Origin: Sphingobacterium sp.
GTDB taxonomy: Bacteria; Bacteroidota; Bacteroidia; Sphingobacteriales; Sphingobacteriaceae
Length of the DNA stretch: 64,000 bases
Reading direction: 5' to 3'
Assembly: GCA_031286695.1 (NCBI GenBank)
Contig: JAITTY010000006.1
Span: 372,001-436,000, forward strand
In this document: piece by piece, positions 1 to 8,199 of the stretch
Position numbering within the stretch: the stretch's first letter is position 1
Layout of the letters: the number at the start of each line of letters is the position of its first letter
Notes under the pieces: generated by a model
Databases searched by the model: none
What the model saw: only the letters and a program-made list of their open reading frames with translations
What the model was told of the DNA's origin: nothing
Program-made: the position numbers and the translations under genes

Positions 1-238
1 CCTTCCGGATTGCCTGATATATTGTAACGTATGTTTCACTGTTTTTAGCGACTATCTTTTGATACTGATAATCATAAACGCACCAGTTTCCCCAGGTCTG
101 CCCATCCTTCTTACGTATTAGGCCGTATCTCATTTTTGTGTGACCACACAAAGCTTCTAAAATTCTTTTACAGGAATTGAAGTCACTTTCCTTAATATGT
201 CTGTCGTACTGTTGATTTGGCCGATGTGGAAATGTCAT
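1..238 (-). CDS. Unknown protein, N-terminal part only
   Basis: An open frame starts at the ATG complementary to 236-238 and runs off the left edge without a stop, giving about 79 residues. It begins MTFPHRPNQQYDRHIKESD and contains a GQTWGNWCVYDYQYQK stretch rich in aromatic residues. No signal peptide or membrane segment is visible, so it is probably cytoplasmic. I do not recognise the family and assign no function. It faces away from the rest of the window, and only its start is visible. The call rests on an uninterrupted frame and protein-like composition. Confidence 0.5.
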   Translation of the reverse strand, partial: MTFPHRPNQQYDRHIKESDFNSCKRILEALCGHTKMRYGLIRKKDGQTWGNWCVYDYQYQKIVAKNSETYVTIYQAIRK

Positions 239-278
239 TTTTTAGCACTGTAAAATTTGTTTACGCATAATATTTGAT

Positions 279-458
279 TTACCGTTTAAATTGCTGCAGT
301 CTGCTACTATACACTGTCTTTATTGCACGAAATATGAGAGCTATAGTTGCAAAAGCTAAAAGAATATGAATAAAATCTTCTGTAATGAACCCTCCCAAAA
401 AAGTAACCGCCCAAATAATCACTATGCTAACAGCTACCGAATATAATAGATCTTCCAT
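279..458 (-). CDS. Small membrane protein, lmo0937/DUF5670-like
   Basis: A 59-codon frame (ATG at 456-458, TAA at 279-281) encodes a protein beginning MEDLLYSVAVSIVIIWAVTF. It has two hydrophobic segments, about residues 6-24 and 29-46, joined by a short LGGFITED turn, and a basic tail ending in QQFKR. Size and layout (N-terminal helix, Gly-Gly turn, HILL-containing second helix, Arg/Lys end) match the small lmo0937/DUF5670 family of membrane proteins, whose function is unknown. Homologues as I recall them are usually 45-55 residues, so the C-terminus is slightly long. It stands alone, with 170 bp to the upstream cupin gene on the same strand. Confidence 0.6.
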   Translation of the reverse strand: MEDLLYSVAVSIVIIWAVTFLGGFITEDFIHILLAFATIALIFRAIKTVYSSRLQQFKR

Positions 459-631
459 GTTAAATATTATTCTTTATTGAAGAACAATGTATAACCGGAA
501 TCGTTTAATAATTTTAGAACTTGGTAGGGGAAAACCCCGTCCCCCTTTATCGTGGATATAGATGTTCTCGCCCAAGATATTTAATTTAAGAAACCTATAC
601 TATCATAAATGACCTTGTCAGCTGCCTTGAT

Positions 632-955
632 CTATTTTAATTTCTTGTAGTCTTCTCGCACTGGACTAAATATATCAAACAGCTTACAGTCAGTAAGTGC
701 TACTCCGCCGTGTTCCACATCTGATGGGATAACAGCTACCATACCTTTTAAATAAGTTTCAGTTTTACCATCTATAGTTAATTGAAATTCTCCCTCTTCG
801 ACCTGAGTGATCTGTTCATGTAAGTGCCGGTGCATGGGCAGCACAGCCCCTTTTTCTACTTCCCAATAGCCTAGTGTTGTATTCTCTGTGTGAATAAATC
901 TTGCTTTGAAACCTTTGATAACTTCGATTGCTAATATTTCGGATACTTTAATCAT
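632..955 (-). CDS. Cupin-domain protein
   Basis: A single-domain cupin of about 107 residues. A G-x5-HxH-type metal motif is visible (GAVLPMHRHLHEQ) followed by EEGEFQLTIDG, and a second motif near the C-terminus around IPSDVEHGG supplies another His. Such proteins bind a divalent metal in a small beta-barrel, but their substrates vary widely and none can be inferred. The frame extends upstream to a TTG at 973. I prefer the ATG at 955 because MIKVSEILAIEV fits the usual cupin start. It is cytoplasmic (no signal peptide) and apparently monocistronic. Confidence 0.8.
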   Translation of the reverse strand: MIKVSEILAIEVIKGFKARFIHTENTTLGYWEVEKGAVLPMHRHLHEQITQVEEGEFQLTIDGKTETYLKGMVAVIPSDVEHGGVALTDCKLFDIFSPVREDYKKLK

Positions 956-1258
956 AGAAAAGTCTAAAGTCAATTATGGATGAATATTTTTGTGTATAAG
1001 GCTAAATATAGAAAAAAATAGTTACGCTTTATAAAGCTACATATTAGCTGCCGAAAGGTATTATGAGGGAAGAGATGGCGGACGATCTATTCATGTAATT
1101 TGTATATTTTCCTTAATAGGTTTTTATTCGTATCGTTGATAATTTCTGGAAAGACTATATCGAATTCCCAATATCAGACGATAGAATATACACGTACACG
1201 AGTCTCAAAATTCAACGAAGGAGGTCCTAGTTGCTCGGGGAAAAATCAATTAATTTTA

Positions 1259-1894
1259 TCAATAGGCTCCTTCAAGCTCTTTGTAATCTTTTTCTCTGCC
1301 CTGTTGACGATATAGATCCAAGAGTTTGTTGTACGAGTTGATACCCCCTGATTGATGGTTATATACGGCCGATTTCCAGTATTTCTCGGCATTGTTCAGG
1401 TCCCCAAGCTCATAATAAGCCTCACCCAATATGGCTTTTACATATACGTTATCCTTATTTTTTAATAAAACCTGAACTGCTTCATTGTACCGTTTCAATT
1501 TTACAAAAGCGCTTCCCAGTGCATAAATCTGCGTTGTATCGCCGGCGTCTACAATTGGTTTTAAATAGGTAATCACATCATGATAGGCTCCGTCTCTTAA
1601 GCTAAGGTTGGCAAGAGTTTCTGCAGCCTTTTTATCTCCTTTCTCCACCGCCATGATGTAATATTGTTTCGCTTTTTCGGGCTGGTGGATATTGCTATAT
1701 AATAGAGCGAGTTTATTGATTGCTTCTATGCTGCCCTCTTTGATAGCGAGCTGATAGTAGCTGATCGCTTCCTCCGTTTTCCCATCCTTGTTGAGATGGT
1801 CCGCTTTGTCTTCGTTTGAGCGGTTACAAGAAGCAAATGTGATTATTGCAACAGAAATTAAACTCCATATACCTAAAAATGTGTGCTTATTCAT
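1259..1894 (-). CDS. TPR/Sel1-repeat lipoprotein
   Basis: About 211 residues. The N-terminus MNKHTFLGIWSLISVAIITF is followed by a lipobox ending in FASC, predicting a lipid-anchored envelope protein. The rest is helical repeat: EEAISYYQLAIKEGSIEAINKLALLY, then EKAKQYYIMAVEKGDKKAAETLANL, then YNEAVQVLL and LNNAEKYWKSAV units, typical of TPR/Sel1 arrays that act as protein-binding scaffolds. The frame can be extended to a TTG at 1918 and an ATG at 1909, but 1894 puts the signal sequence at the start. No partner is suggested by the neighbours. Confidence 0.8.
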   Translation of the reverse strand: MNKHTFLGIWSLISVAIITFASCNRSNEDKADHLNKDGKTEEAISYYQLAIKEGSIEAINKLALLYSNIHQPEKAKQYYIMAVEKGDKKAAETLANLSLRDGAYHDVITYLKPIVDAGDTTQIYALGSAFVKLKRYNEAVQVLLKNKDNVYVKAILGEAYYELGDLNNAEKYWKSAVYNHQSGGINSYNKLLDLYRQQGREKDYKELEGAY

Positions 1895-2006
1895 AACTTT
1901 ATATGACATGTTGAACAATTAAAAATAAGGATAATGTGTTGAATAGCTATAGGTTATTTTATATCTATGTACGCTGATCACATAATAAATTTGTAGGCTC
2001 GTGCTA

Positions 2007-2924
2007 TCAAAAGCAAGTCCTATCCATCTCTACTTCGTCTTTCGAACGGCTAAGCAAGAATACAGTTGAAATAATACATAGACTCCCGATCCAATCAACC
2101 AGTGAAAATGGTGTTGCCAACCAGTAAACTGCCAGAATGGTGGCTGCTAGAGGTTCTGCTGAAGCCAATAGACTGGCTTTCTGACCGCCGATTATTCTGA
2201 CCGCGTATAGATAAAACGTGAAAGCAATCAATGTCCCCAATACAATAATGGCTATTAGATTGATTAAGGTATAATTATCCCAACTTCCAGATATATCCCA
2301 GGGTGATCTGATAAAACAGAAAGCCAAGCCAGCACAGAACATTCCCCAGCCGATGATAATGGATGGTTCATATTTCGCCAGCAGGCGGCTGGGCTGAAGT
2401 GTATATATCGCTAAGGCAACAGCCGATGATAAACCCAGGAACAGGGCAAGGGGAGAGATTGCCAAAGTATTTATATTTCCATGGGTTACCAATAAGAGTG
2501 TTCCTGTTACCGCGAGTACAATGGCCAGTGTTTCTTTTCCTGTTGGTAATTTTCTTTTTTTGATGGCTAGATAGATCGCAATGATAATTGGTCCCGAATA
2601 TTGCAATACCGTTGCCGTAGCTGCATTGGAATGTTTAATGGCCGCAAAATAGGTGTACTGCACCGCTAGCATTCCAATAATGCTAAAAACAAGAAGCTCG
2701 CCTGCATCTTTACCATTTTTCCAGATGCCAAAGATGGCTTTCTTTTGAATAAAAAAAGTAAAGGCAAGTACAAGCAGACCAGAGACCAGTAATCTGACGG
2801 TGATTAACCATTCGACAGAAATATCTTTCTGTTCAAATAGATATTGACCGCAGGTTCCAGATACCCCCCAAAAGATCGCAGCCAGGATTGCTAAAATTGT
2901 TCCTTTATATTTTGTTGTTCTCAT
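2007..2924 (-). CDS. EamA/DMT-family exporter
   Basis: A 305-residue inner-membrane protein with about ten hydrophobic segments arranged as two EamA repeats (about 10-140 and 155-295), the normal size for drug/metabolite transporters. Features seen include the ILAAIFWGVSGTCGQ start, an NAATATVLQYSGPI stretch closing repeat 1, and ASAEPLAATILA in repeat 2, all typical of the family. Members export amino acids, purines or other metabolites; the substrate here is unknown. The gene is divergent from an Lrp/AsnC regulator 100 bp away, an arrangement typical of amino-acid exporters controlled by that regulator. An amino acid or derivative is therefore the likeliest substrate (inference). Confidence 0.88.
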   Translation of the reverse strand: MRTTKYKGTILAILAAIFWGVSGTCGQYLFEQKDISVEWLITVRLLVSGLLVLAFTFFIQKKAIFGIWKNGKDAGELLVFSIIGMLAVQYTYFAAIKHSNAATATVLQYSGPIIIAIYLAIKKRKLPTGKETLAIVLAVTGTLLLVTHGNINTLAISPLALFLGLSSAVALAIYTLQPSRLLAKYEPSIIIGWGMFCAGLAFCFIRSPWDISGSWDNYTLINLIAIIVLGTLIAFTFYLYAVRIIGGQKASLLASAEPLAATILAVYWLATPFSLVDWIGSLCIISTVFLLSRSKDEVEMDRTCF

Positions 2925-2946
2925 TTCATACCTCCTACATCAGGCT

Positions 2947-2960
2947 ATGCAAAGTTGCAT
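2947..2960. promoter_or_regulatory. Palindrome ATGCAA-AG-TTGCAT, candidate Lrp operator
   Basis: A perfect 6-bp inverted repeat with a 2-bp centre lies in the 100-bp gap between the exporter and the Lrp/AsnC gene, 22 bp upstream of the exporter start. Lrp/AsnC proteins bind palindromic sites of about 13-15 bp, often between themselves and the gene they control. Binding is inferred from position and symmetry only. Confidence 0.45.
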
Positions 2961-2982
2961 CAAGTTTTCCGAGTATTTTCGT

Positions 2983-2990
2983 TAGATTTG
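2983..2990 (+). promoter_or_regulatory. Candidate -7 box (TAGATTTG) for the Lrp/AsnC gene
   Basis: Matches the Bacteroidota TAnnTTTG -7 consensus 34 bp before the ATG of the regulator gene. A TTG at 2955-2957 inside the palindrome is about 25 bp upstream, longer than the usual 19-bp spacing, so only the -7 half is convincing. Confidence 0.35.
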
Positions 2991-3024
2991 GCCCATAAAA
3001 TGCAATTTTTCCTCACTTTTAGAT

Positions 3025-3501
3025 ATGGATCAGTTTGATATTGCGATTCTGGATATCCTACAGATAGATAACCAGACGTCGCAGCGCACGATAGCGGACC
3101 GAATCGGTCTTTCCGCGGCTGCGGTGCAGCGCCGTATAAAGCGCATGCGCGAAAATGGCACAATAAGAAGAGAAGTGGCCATTTTGAATCCGAAGCACTT
3201 TGGTGATCCTATTACGATATTGGTGGAAGTAACCCTGGAAAATGAGAAGATAGAATTGATAGATCAGGCAAAAAAGAGCTTCGTTGAAAGTCCAGAAGTT
3301 CAGCAATGTTATTATGTAACTGGGGAGACTGATTTTTTTCTGATCATTGTTGTACAGTCTATGTCCGAATATGAAAGGCTTACGCGGCGTTTATTTTTTG
3401 GAAACGAAAATATCAAGAGCTTTCGTAGCCTGATAGCGATGGGGATAGAGAAGCAGGGTTTTCAGCTTCCTCTTATGCCAAATAGAAAAAACAGACTATA
3501 A
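3025..3501 (+). CDS. Lrp/AsnC-family transcriptional regulator
   Basis: A 158-residue protein of standard Lrp/AsnC length. The N-terminal winged helix-turn-helix (about residues 3-60) starts MDQFDIAILDILQIDN and has the recognition region RIGLSAAAVQRRIKRM. The C-terminal RAM/effector-binding ferredoxin-like domain (about 65-150) shows the conserved VQQCYYVTGETDFFLIIVV pattern. The family senses amino acids and acts as dimers to octamers. Its divergent neighbour is an EamA exporter, so local control of export is likely, along with autoregulation through the palindrome at 2947-2960. The ATG lies about 35 bp after a TAnnTTTG box. Confidence 0.92.
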   Translation: MDQFDIAILDILQIDNQTSQRTIADRIGLSAAAVQRRIKRMRENGTIRREVAILNPKHFGDPITILVEVTLENEKIELIDQAKKSFVESPEVQQCYYVTGETDFFLIIVVQSMSEYERLTRRLFFGNENIKSFRSLIAMGIEKQGFQLPLMPNRKNRL

Positions 3502-3914
3502 GTATATCGAAGGTTATCATGTGTATAAATGAATGGAGAGAAAAGTAATAGCTGAGTTGCAGAGCGGTGATTTCGTCGTTTCTAAATATATATGCTAAAA
3601 TTGTTTTTATAGAATATAAAACCAAACAACAGTGAAGGTTTATATTAGTTCATATTGATAGACTCCAGTGTACAATGTTGCACATCTTCTTGAACTCTCA
3701 CTTATGATAAATTTTTTAAGAGGCTCTATTTTTTGGAAACAACCCTAATTTTTTTCCAACTTTGCTATATTTGCCATAAATAATAATTAGTCTAAATAGT
3801 AATTGTTTTTCTGGTAGAATAGGCTTTTCTGATAGAAGGGAGTTCAAACTATACAGATATCAATATGCTGGCTGGGCGAATGACTCTTTTGAAATTTTTA
3901 AATACCTGAAATAA
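3502..3914. other. 413-bp non-coding stretch upstream of the TonB receptor
   Basis: No credible ORF on either strand; the DNA is AT-rich. Two things stand out. TATATTTG at 3766-3773 fits the Bacteroidota -7 consensus and lies about 140 bp before the receptor start, without a clear -33 partner. An imperfect dyad, TGTACAATGTTGCACA at 3669-3684, could be an operator. A long regulated leader would suit an iron-type receptor, but no known iron-regulator box is recognisable. Confidence 0.4.
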
Positions 3915-6260
3915 GTGAAAACAACAACGTCTTGGTTTATTACCAAAAAAACGATATTGGCGAGTAGTCTGTTCATTTTAAGTTTTTCCGTAGTTCCACA
4001 AATAAGTTTTTCCAGAGAGAGCTGGATAGCCGTTAAAAAAAATGGTGATGATCAAGAATCGGGGACAATTAAGGGTAAGGTAAAAAACTCAGAAGGGAAA
4101 GGTTTGTCCAATGTGCATATCAATATCGACGGGATAAATAGCACCAAGACCGATAATAAAGGGAATTTTATTTTTTCAAAGATTCCAAAAGGAATTCACT
4201 CCATGACCGTAAAGCATATTGGTTTTCAAGAAATCAAATCGCAGATCACATTGGAAGAGGAAATCTTGGAGCTTTCAGACTTTGTCATGGAGCAAACAAG
4301 TAATCATTTGAATGAAGTTGTCGTGACAGCGAGTCGATTGGCGGAAAGTATCGACGAGGTACCATCGTCAATTACCTATATCGGTGGTAAGACCCTAGAA
4401 GATCAGCGGCTGATAAATGATAATTTGCCCAATATACTGATGCAGAAGGTGCCAAGTATCTCTCCCAGTGAAGAAAGCCAGAACAATTTTATTGCTAAAA
4501 TACGCGGGCGGAACTTTTTGGTTCTTATTGATGGTATCCCTCAGTCTACTCCTTTAAGAAATGGCGGAAGAGATATGAAGACGATTGACGCTAGCGCAAT
4601 TGACCATATTGAAGTCATCAATGGAGCCTCAGCAATGTATGGAAATGGTGCTGCTGGTGGTATAATTAATTACATTACAAAGAAGCCAAAGACAGACGAG
4701 AGTTTTCATTTTTCGACCTCTTTAAATAATTCCCTAAGCTTGGTCGAACCAGGTGAAACATATGGGTATAATTTGGCACAGGTATTTTCTGGATCGAAAG
4801 ATAAGTTTGATTATGTCGTTCAAGGAAAGATAGCACGAACGGGCGTGGTGCGGAGCTCCGATGGTACCATTGTAAGTCCATTTTATGGTTTAGGTGAGAC
4901 AAAAAGTTATAATGCTTTAGCAAAGATTGGCTATCAGATCAATGATAATCATCGTGTCGAATTTATGGGTAACTATTATAGAAGTGTGCAGGATAGTAAG
5001 TACGTCGGCACTAAAGGTGAGTTTGGCGGTAAACCCGCTATAGGGATACCTTCAGATACAGTGATTAACGGCGGAACGCCCTATAATAAAGCTTTTCATG
5101 TCAAATATGACGGTAATTTTGGCCGAACCTCAGCAAATATGAGTCTGTATTATGAAGATATGAACACCGTATTTGAAACCTACAACCAAACGTATTCTGA
5201 TCATAAGGGAGCTAGACTAAATTTTAGTACGCCTTTTGATTTATCCAATAACAATAAGGTAACGTTAATTTATGGGGTAGATCTTTTGAAAGATCACACC
5301 GTTCAAAAAACCTTGGACGATGGATTAGTGACACCAGATATGAATATGAAAAGTGCGGCCTTATACTTACAAAGTAAATTTAACCTCGCCGAATATTGGA
5401 TAGTAAAAGGTGGTGTGAGGTATGAAAACTTGGATTTCAAAGTTGGAGATTTAACAAAAGCGGGGAAAGTCACTCCTGGAGACAATAGTAATTCAAATGC
5501 ATTTGTATTTAATTTGGCCGGAAGATATAATAAATTAAAATACCTACAGCCTTTTGTTTCATTTTCACAAGGGTATTCTATCGGAGATGTGGGGCTTGTA
5601 TTGCGTAATGGAGTGCCTTTAAGTCAAATTGATCCTAAGCCAGTAGTTGTCAATAATTTTGAGCTCGGACTAAATGGCGCTTTCACGATGTTGAGTTACC
5701 AATTGACGGGGTATTATAGCTCTTCTAAAAAAGGTAATACCTTCGCCGAAACTTCAACACCGGGCAATTACGAACTGATCCAAGTACCTCAACGTATTTA
5801 CGGTCTGGAATTGGTTGTAGATGTAAACCCTGTTGACTGGTTCAAGTTTGGGACGATACTCGGGTATATGGATGGTCGACAAGATCTGAAAAATGAAGGA
5901 ACATACAAAGATAAATTGGATAACTCTATTATTTCGCCTTTTAAAATCAATATTAATGCAGATTTTAAATTGACAGAGCGGTGGAATGTCTATCTCCAAT
6001 ATTTACATTTGGGTAAACGCGATGTTTTTCAACCTTCTGAATATAACTATGGCAAATATCCCATTTCTGGATATGGTCTGATGGATTTCCAGACACGTTA
6101 TAAATTAAAGAATTTAGCTTTTATTTTTTCAGTTAATAATCTGTTGAACAATGATTATTTCCCGTTACACGCGGAGGTGAGGGGAGCGACTAATGAAGGC
6201 CGTTATTACGTCAAAGGAAGTGGAACAATCGCTAATTTAGGTATTCAATTGGATCTATAA
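3915..6260 (+). CDS. TonB-dependent receptor, siderophore type
   Basis: A 781-residue outer-membrane receptor starting at GTG 3915, with signal peptide at residues 1-33. A carboxypeptidase-regulatory-like domain follows at about 50-130 (GTIKGKVKNSEGKGLSNVHI), then a plug domain at about 135-255 with VVVTASR, VLIDGIPQS and AIDHIEVINGASAMYGNGAAGGIINYITK. The remainder is a 22-strand-type beta-barrel ending in IANLGIQLDL with the terminal aromatic/hydrophobic pattern. The plug wording (AMYGNGAAGGIINYIT) is closest to ferric-siderophore receptors rather than SusC proteins, so uptake of an iron chelate is the favoured role; substrate is not proven. No sigma/FecR pair is adjacent and there is no STN domain. 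A strong terminator follows. Confidence 0.9.
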   Translation: MKTTTSWFITKKTILASSLFILSFSVVPQISFSRESWIAVKKNGDDQESGTIKGKVKNSEGKGLSNVHINIDGINSTKTDNKGNFIFSKIPKGIHSMTVKHIGFQEIKSQITLEEEILELSDFVMEQTSNHLNEVVVTASRLAESIDEVPSSITYIGGKTLEDQRLINDNLPNILMQKVPSISPSEESQNNFIAKIRGRNFLVLIDGIPQSTPLRNGGRDMKTIDASAIDHIEVINGASAMYGNGAAGGIINYITKKPKTDESFHFSTSLNNSLSLVEPGETYGYNLAQVFSGSKDKFDYVVQGKIARTGVVRSSDGTIVSPFYGLGETKSYNALAKIGYQINDNHRVEFMGNYYRSVQDSKYVGTKGEFGGKPAIGIPSDTVINGGTPYNKAFHVKYDGNFGRTSANMSLYYEDMNTVFETYNQTYSDHKGARLNFSTPFDLSNNNKVTLIYGVDLLKDHTVQKTLDDGLVTPDMNMKSAALYLQSKFNLAEYWIVKGGVRYENLDFKVGDLTKAGKVTPGDNSNSNAFVFNLAGRYNKLKYLQPFVSFSQGYSIGDVGLVLRNGVPLSQIDPKPVVVNNFELGLNGAFTMLSYQLTGYYSSSKKGNTFAETSTPGNYELIQVPQRIYGLELVVDVNPVDWFKFGTILGYMDGRQDLKNEGTYKDKLDNSIISPFKININADFKLTERWNVYLQYLHLGKRDVFQPSEYNYGKYPISGYGLMDFQTRYKLKNLAFIFSVNNLLNNDYFPLHAEVRGATNEGRYYVKGSGTIANLGIQLDL

Positions 6261-6272
6261 TACAAGCCTTTG

Positions 6273-6328
6273 ATAAGATATAAAGATGCCCCTATAAGAT
6301 TTCTTATAGGGGCATCTTTATATCTTAT
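6273..6328 (+). terminator. 27-bp perfect hairpin after the TonB receptor
   Basis: Left arm 6273-6299 and right arm 6302-6328 are exact reverse complements over 27 bp with a 2-nt centre. The GC core is GCCCCTATAAGA. It starts 12 bp after the receptor stop and ends in a short T-rich run. It is unusually long for a simple terminator and would also work in reverse orientation. Confidence 0.85.
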
Positions 6329-6503
6329 TTCCTGAAACTACTTTGGGATTTAGCCATCTTCTCGGCTGAAACTTCTTTCTTTGAATTTCATAAAAGAAGT
6401 AATATCTTAGAAAATATACTTTCGGGTTTTGTGAGCACAAGCCAGTTTCATCTATAATACGAGTTCTAGCAGGTGACTTTTGGTATAAACACAATTATAA
6501 TCT

Positions 6504-6959
6504 ATGCTGAAGAAAATTAGTAATTCGCTTAATTTTTTGTCGTCGATTGAAAAAGGAGCAATCCTTTTGAGCATAATCCTGTTGATTATCTCCTTGAGCA
6601 TGCCTGCATTCTTTGTAGATCGAGGCGGAACGCAACCTGAGGAGGTGGGTAGTTTGGTTATCTTTTTGATGGGATGGATGGGGCCTTTGGGCGGAGCGGT
6701 TATACCGTTCTTATTTTGGTGTGCGAATCCGATCTATTTGTTTTCCATTTGTCTTTTCTTAAATCGTAATCGAAAACAAGCTTTTTTTATAAGTCTCGTT
6801 TCCTGTATGATTGCTCTTCTATTCATGCAAATGGATAAAATTATGGTCAGCGAATCGGGATCCGAATCAACCATAACATCACTTGGCCCAGGTTATTATT
6901 TATGGCTAAGTAGTTTCCTTGTTTTAAGCATTGGAACTGGAATAAAATTGAAAAACTAA
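6504..6959 (+). CDS. Four-TM membrane protein of unknown function
   Basis: A 151-residue protein with about four hydrophobic segments, near residues 18-36, 46-70, 76-110 and 128-147, so an inner-membrane protein. Features are an IEKGAILLSIILLI start to TM1, a conserved-looking GWMGPLGGAVIPFLFWCANP loop and an acidic loop around DKIMVSESGSES. I do not recognise the family. It ends 16 bp before the DUF2314 lipoprotein gene and is probably co-transcribed with it. Confidence 0.65.
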   Translation: MLKKISNSLNFLSSIEKGAILLSIILLIISLSMPAFFVDRGGTQPEEVGSLVIFLMGWMGPLGGAVIPFLFWCANPIYLFSICLFLNRNRKQAFFISLVSCMIALLFMQMDKIMVSESGSESTITSLGPGYYLWLSSFLVLSIGTGIKLKN

Positions 6960-6975
6960 CTAGAAATATTTAAAG

Positions 6976-7488
6976 ATGAGGTCAAAGATTTTTAAACGTA
7001 TTTTAATGGTTGCCATCAGCACTGCTGTATTGGCCGCATGCCAGTCTCCGTCTATAAAAGATAAAATTGAAAATGATGATATTGTTAGTTTCCGCTCTGA
7101 TGACGAGGCTATGAATACAGCCATAGCCGAGGCGAAAAATTCACTCGATCAATTTGTACAGGCTTTAAAAAAACCAGAAGAAGGATATGAAAATTTTGCT
7201 CTAAAATTAGCCTATGCTACACCCGACAATAGCTTAGAGCACATTTGGATCGGCGATATTAACTATCTAAATGACCAATATACAGGTGTTGTCTTTAACG
7301 CCCCAGTCTCGACAAAAGAAGTCGCTCTTGGCGATACCGTAGTGATTGATAAGCAAAAAATATCAGATTGGATGTATTTAGATAAAGGAGTATTATGCGG
7401 AGGCTATACAATCCGTGCCATGCGTGATCAACTGTCTGGCTCAGAAAAGGAAGAATTTGATAAAACGATCGATTTTATTATTGAGTAA
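6976..7488 (+). CDS. DUF2314-domain lipoprotein
   Basis: 170 residues. A lipoprotein signal (MRSKIFKRILMVAISTAVLAAC) is followed by a DUF2314 domain at about 42-165. Family landmarks are seen: MNTAIAEAKNSLDQFVQAL at the front, EHIWIGDINY in the middle, and GDTVVIDKQKISDWMYLDKGVLCGGYT before the C-terminal RAMRDQLS helix. DUF2314 proteins are short and of unknown biochemical function. Many are encoded in accessory regions. A metallopeptidase remnant begins in another frame exactly at this gene's end, suggesting a recombination joint here. Confidence 0.8.
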   Translation: MRSKIFKRILMVAISTAVLAACQSPSIKDKIENDDIVSFRSDDEAMNTAIAEAKNSLDQFVQALKKPEEGYENFALKLAYATPDNSLEHIWIGDINYLNDQYTGVVFNAPVSTKEVALGDTVVIDKQKISDWMYLDKGVLCGGYTIRAMRDQLSGSEKEEFDKTIDFIIE

Positions 7489-7633
7489 TTCGCTGATAGC
7501 CGATTACGGTTTGATTGATAAGAAGGTGCTGGCCCATGGAATCGCCCATTTATGGTGGCAAAATGCAAAATCGGGTGTTTGGGAGGATTGGCTTAATGAG
7601 TCAATTAAAATATTTGAAAATGAAATATATTGA
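7484..7633 (+). pseudogene. Remnant of a zinc metallopeptidase (M1-like) gene
   Basis: About 49 codons in a frame different from the DUF2314 gene whose stop it overlaps. The translation includes VLAHGIAHLWWQNA followed by VWEDWLNES, which lines up with the HExxH...WLNE(G/S) zinc site of M1/gluzincin peptidases (HELAHQWW...WLNEGF). The catalytic Glu of HExxH is Gly here (GGA where GAA is expected). Nothing of the peptidase remains upstream, and the frame stops about 10 residues after the site. No start codon fits. The remnant reading is inference from a short match; chance is possible but the spacing argues against it. Confidence 0.45.
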
Positions 7634-7714
7634 TTGTAACCGGGAGGGCTTAATCGCGTAGATATTGGCTAATAATTTTATTAACTTTATCCTCGTAATT
7701 CAGCGTTGAAAAAT

Positions 7715-8080
7715 ATGGGCCCTTTGATCATTTTAATCTTTATTTTATTGTACCTCTTGGCAGTCTATAGCATTTTTTTGCGCAGGAAATTGATTCGAGT
7801 TGCTGTTGACGAATATATCGATTTTGATTTAGAGCAGGAGAAATTCGAACTGATATCTTATGAAGTGCTGCCATCATGGTCCCTAGGTAACTTCGCAAAA
7901 CTACATCAATCTATTTTTGGATATACGTTCGCTATTACTATGCCTTGTTATCCTTTACGTGTCTATTTGAACCTCAGAGTAAAGAACAGATTTAATGAAA
8001 TACGTATCATTACGGCAAAGGTATCCTATAGCCTTTTCGATGGTATAGATAATATCCAATATGAACCTACCTTAGCATAA
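7715..8080 (+). CDS. Single-TM hypothetical protein
   Basis: About 121 residues. One N-terminal membrane helix (residues 3-22, PLIILIFILLYLLAVYSIFL) is followed by a basic RRKL and a soluble domain of about 95 residues containing VLPSWSLGNFAKLHQSIFGY and an NLRVKNRFNEIRIITAKVSYSLFDG beta-like segment. The helix followed by positive charges predicts an inner-membrane anchor with the domain in the cytoplasm. An in-frame TTG lies at 7706; the ATG at 7715 is preferred. I do not recognise the family. It stands alone between a remnant and a lipoprotein gene. Confidence 0.55.
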   Translation: MGPLIILIFILLYLLAVYSIFLRRKLIRVAVDEYIDFDLEQEKFELISYEVLPSWSLGNFAKLHQSIFGYTFAITMPCYPLRVYLNLRVKNRFNEIRIITAKVSYSLFDGIDNIQYEPTLA

Positions 8081-8199
8081 TACGTTCAGATTTCACAGGT
8101 TATTGATGCATTTATTTTGTATCTTGATACTGTGGGAATTATATTAGCTATATTTCATCCCGTTTTCTCTGGATGTTTTTGCATTGAAATAATAGTCTT

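Noticed and set aside
1100..1315. 71-codon plus-strand frame
   Set aside because: It overlaps the start of the opposite TPR lipoprotein gene's 3' end, has no recognisable features, and its composition is not protein-like.
3669..3684. Possible iron-regulator box upstream of the siderophore-type receptor
   Set aside because: The dyad is imperfect and does not match a regulator site I know.
3733..3735. TTG as -33 partner of TATATTTG at 3766
   Set aside because: The 30-bp spacing is far from the usual 19 bp.
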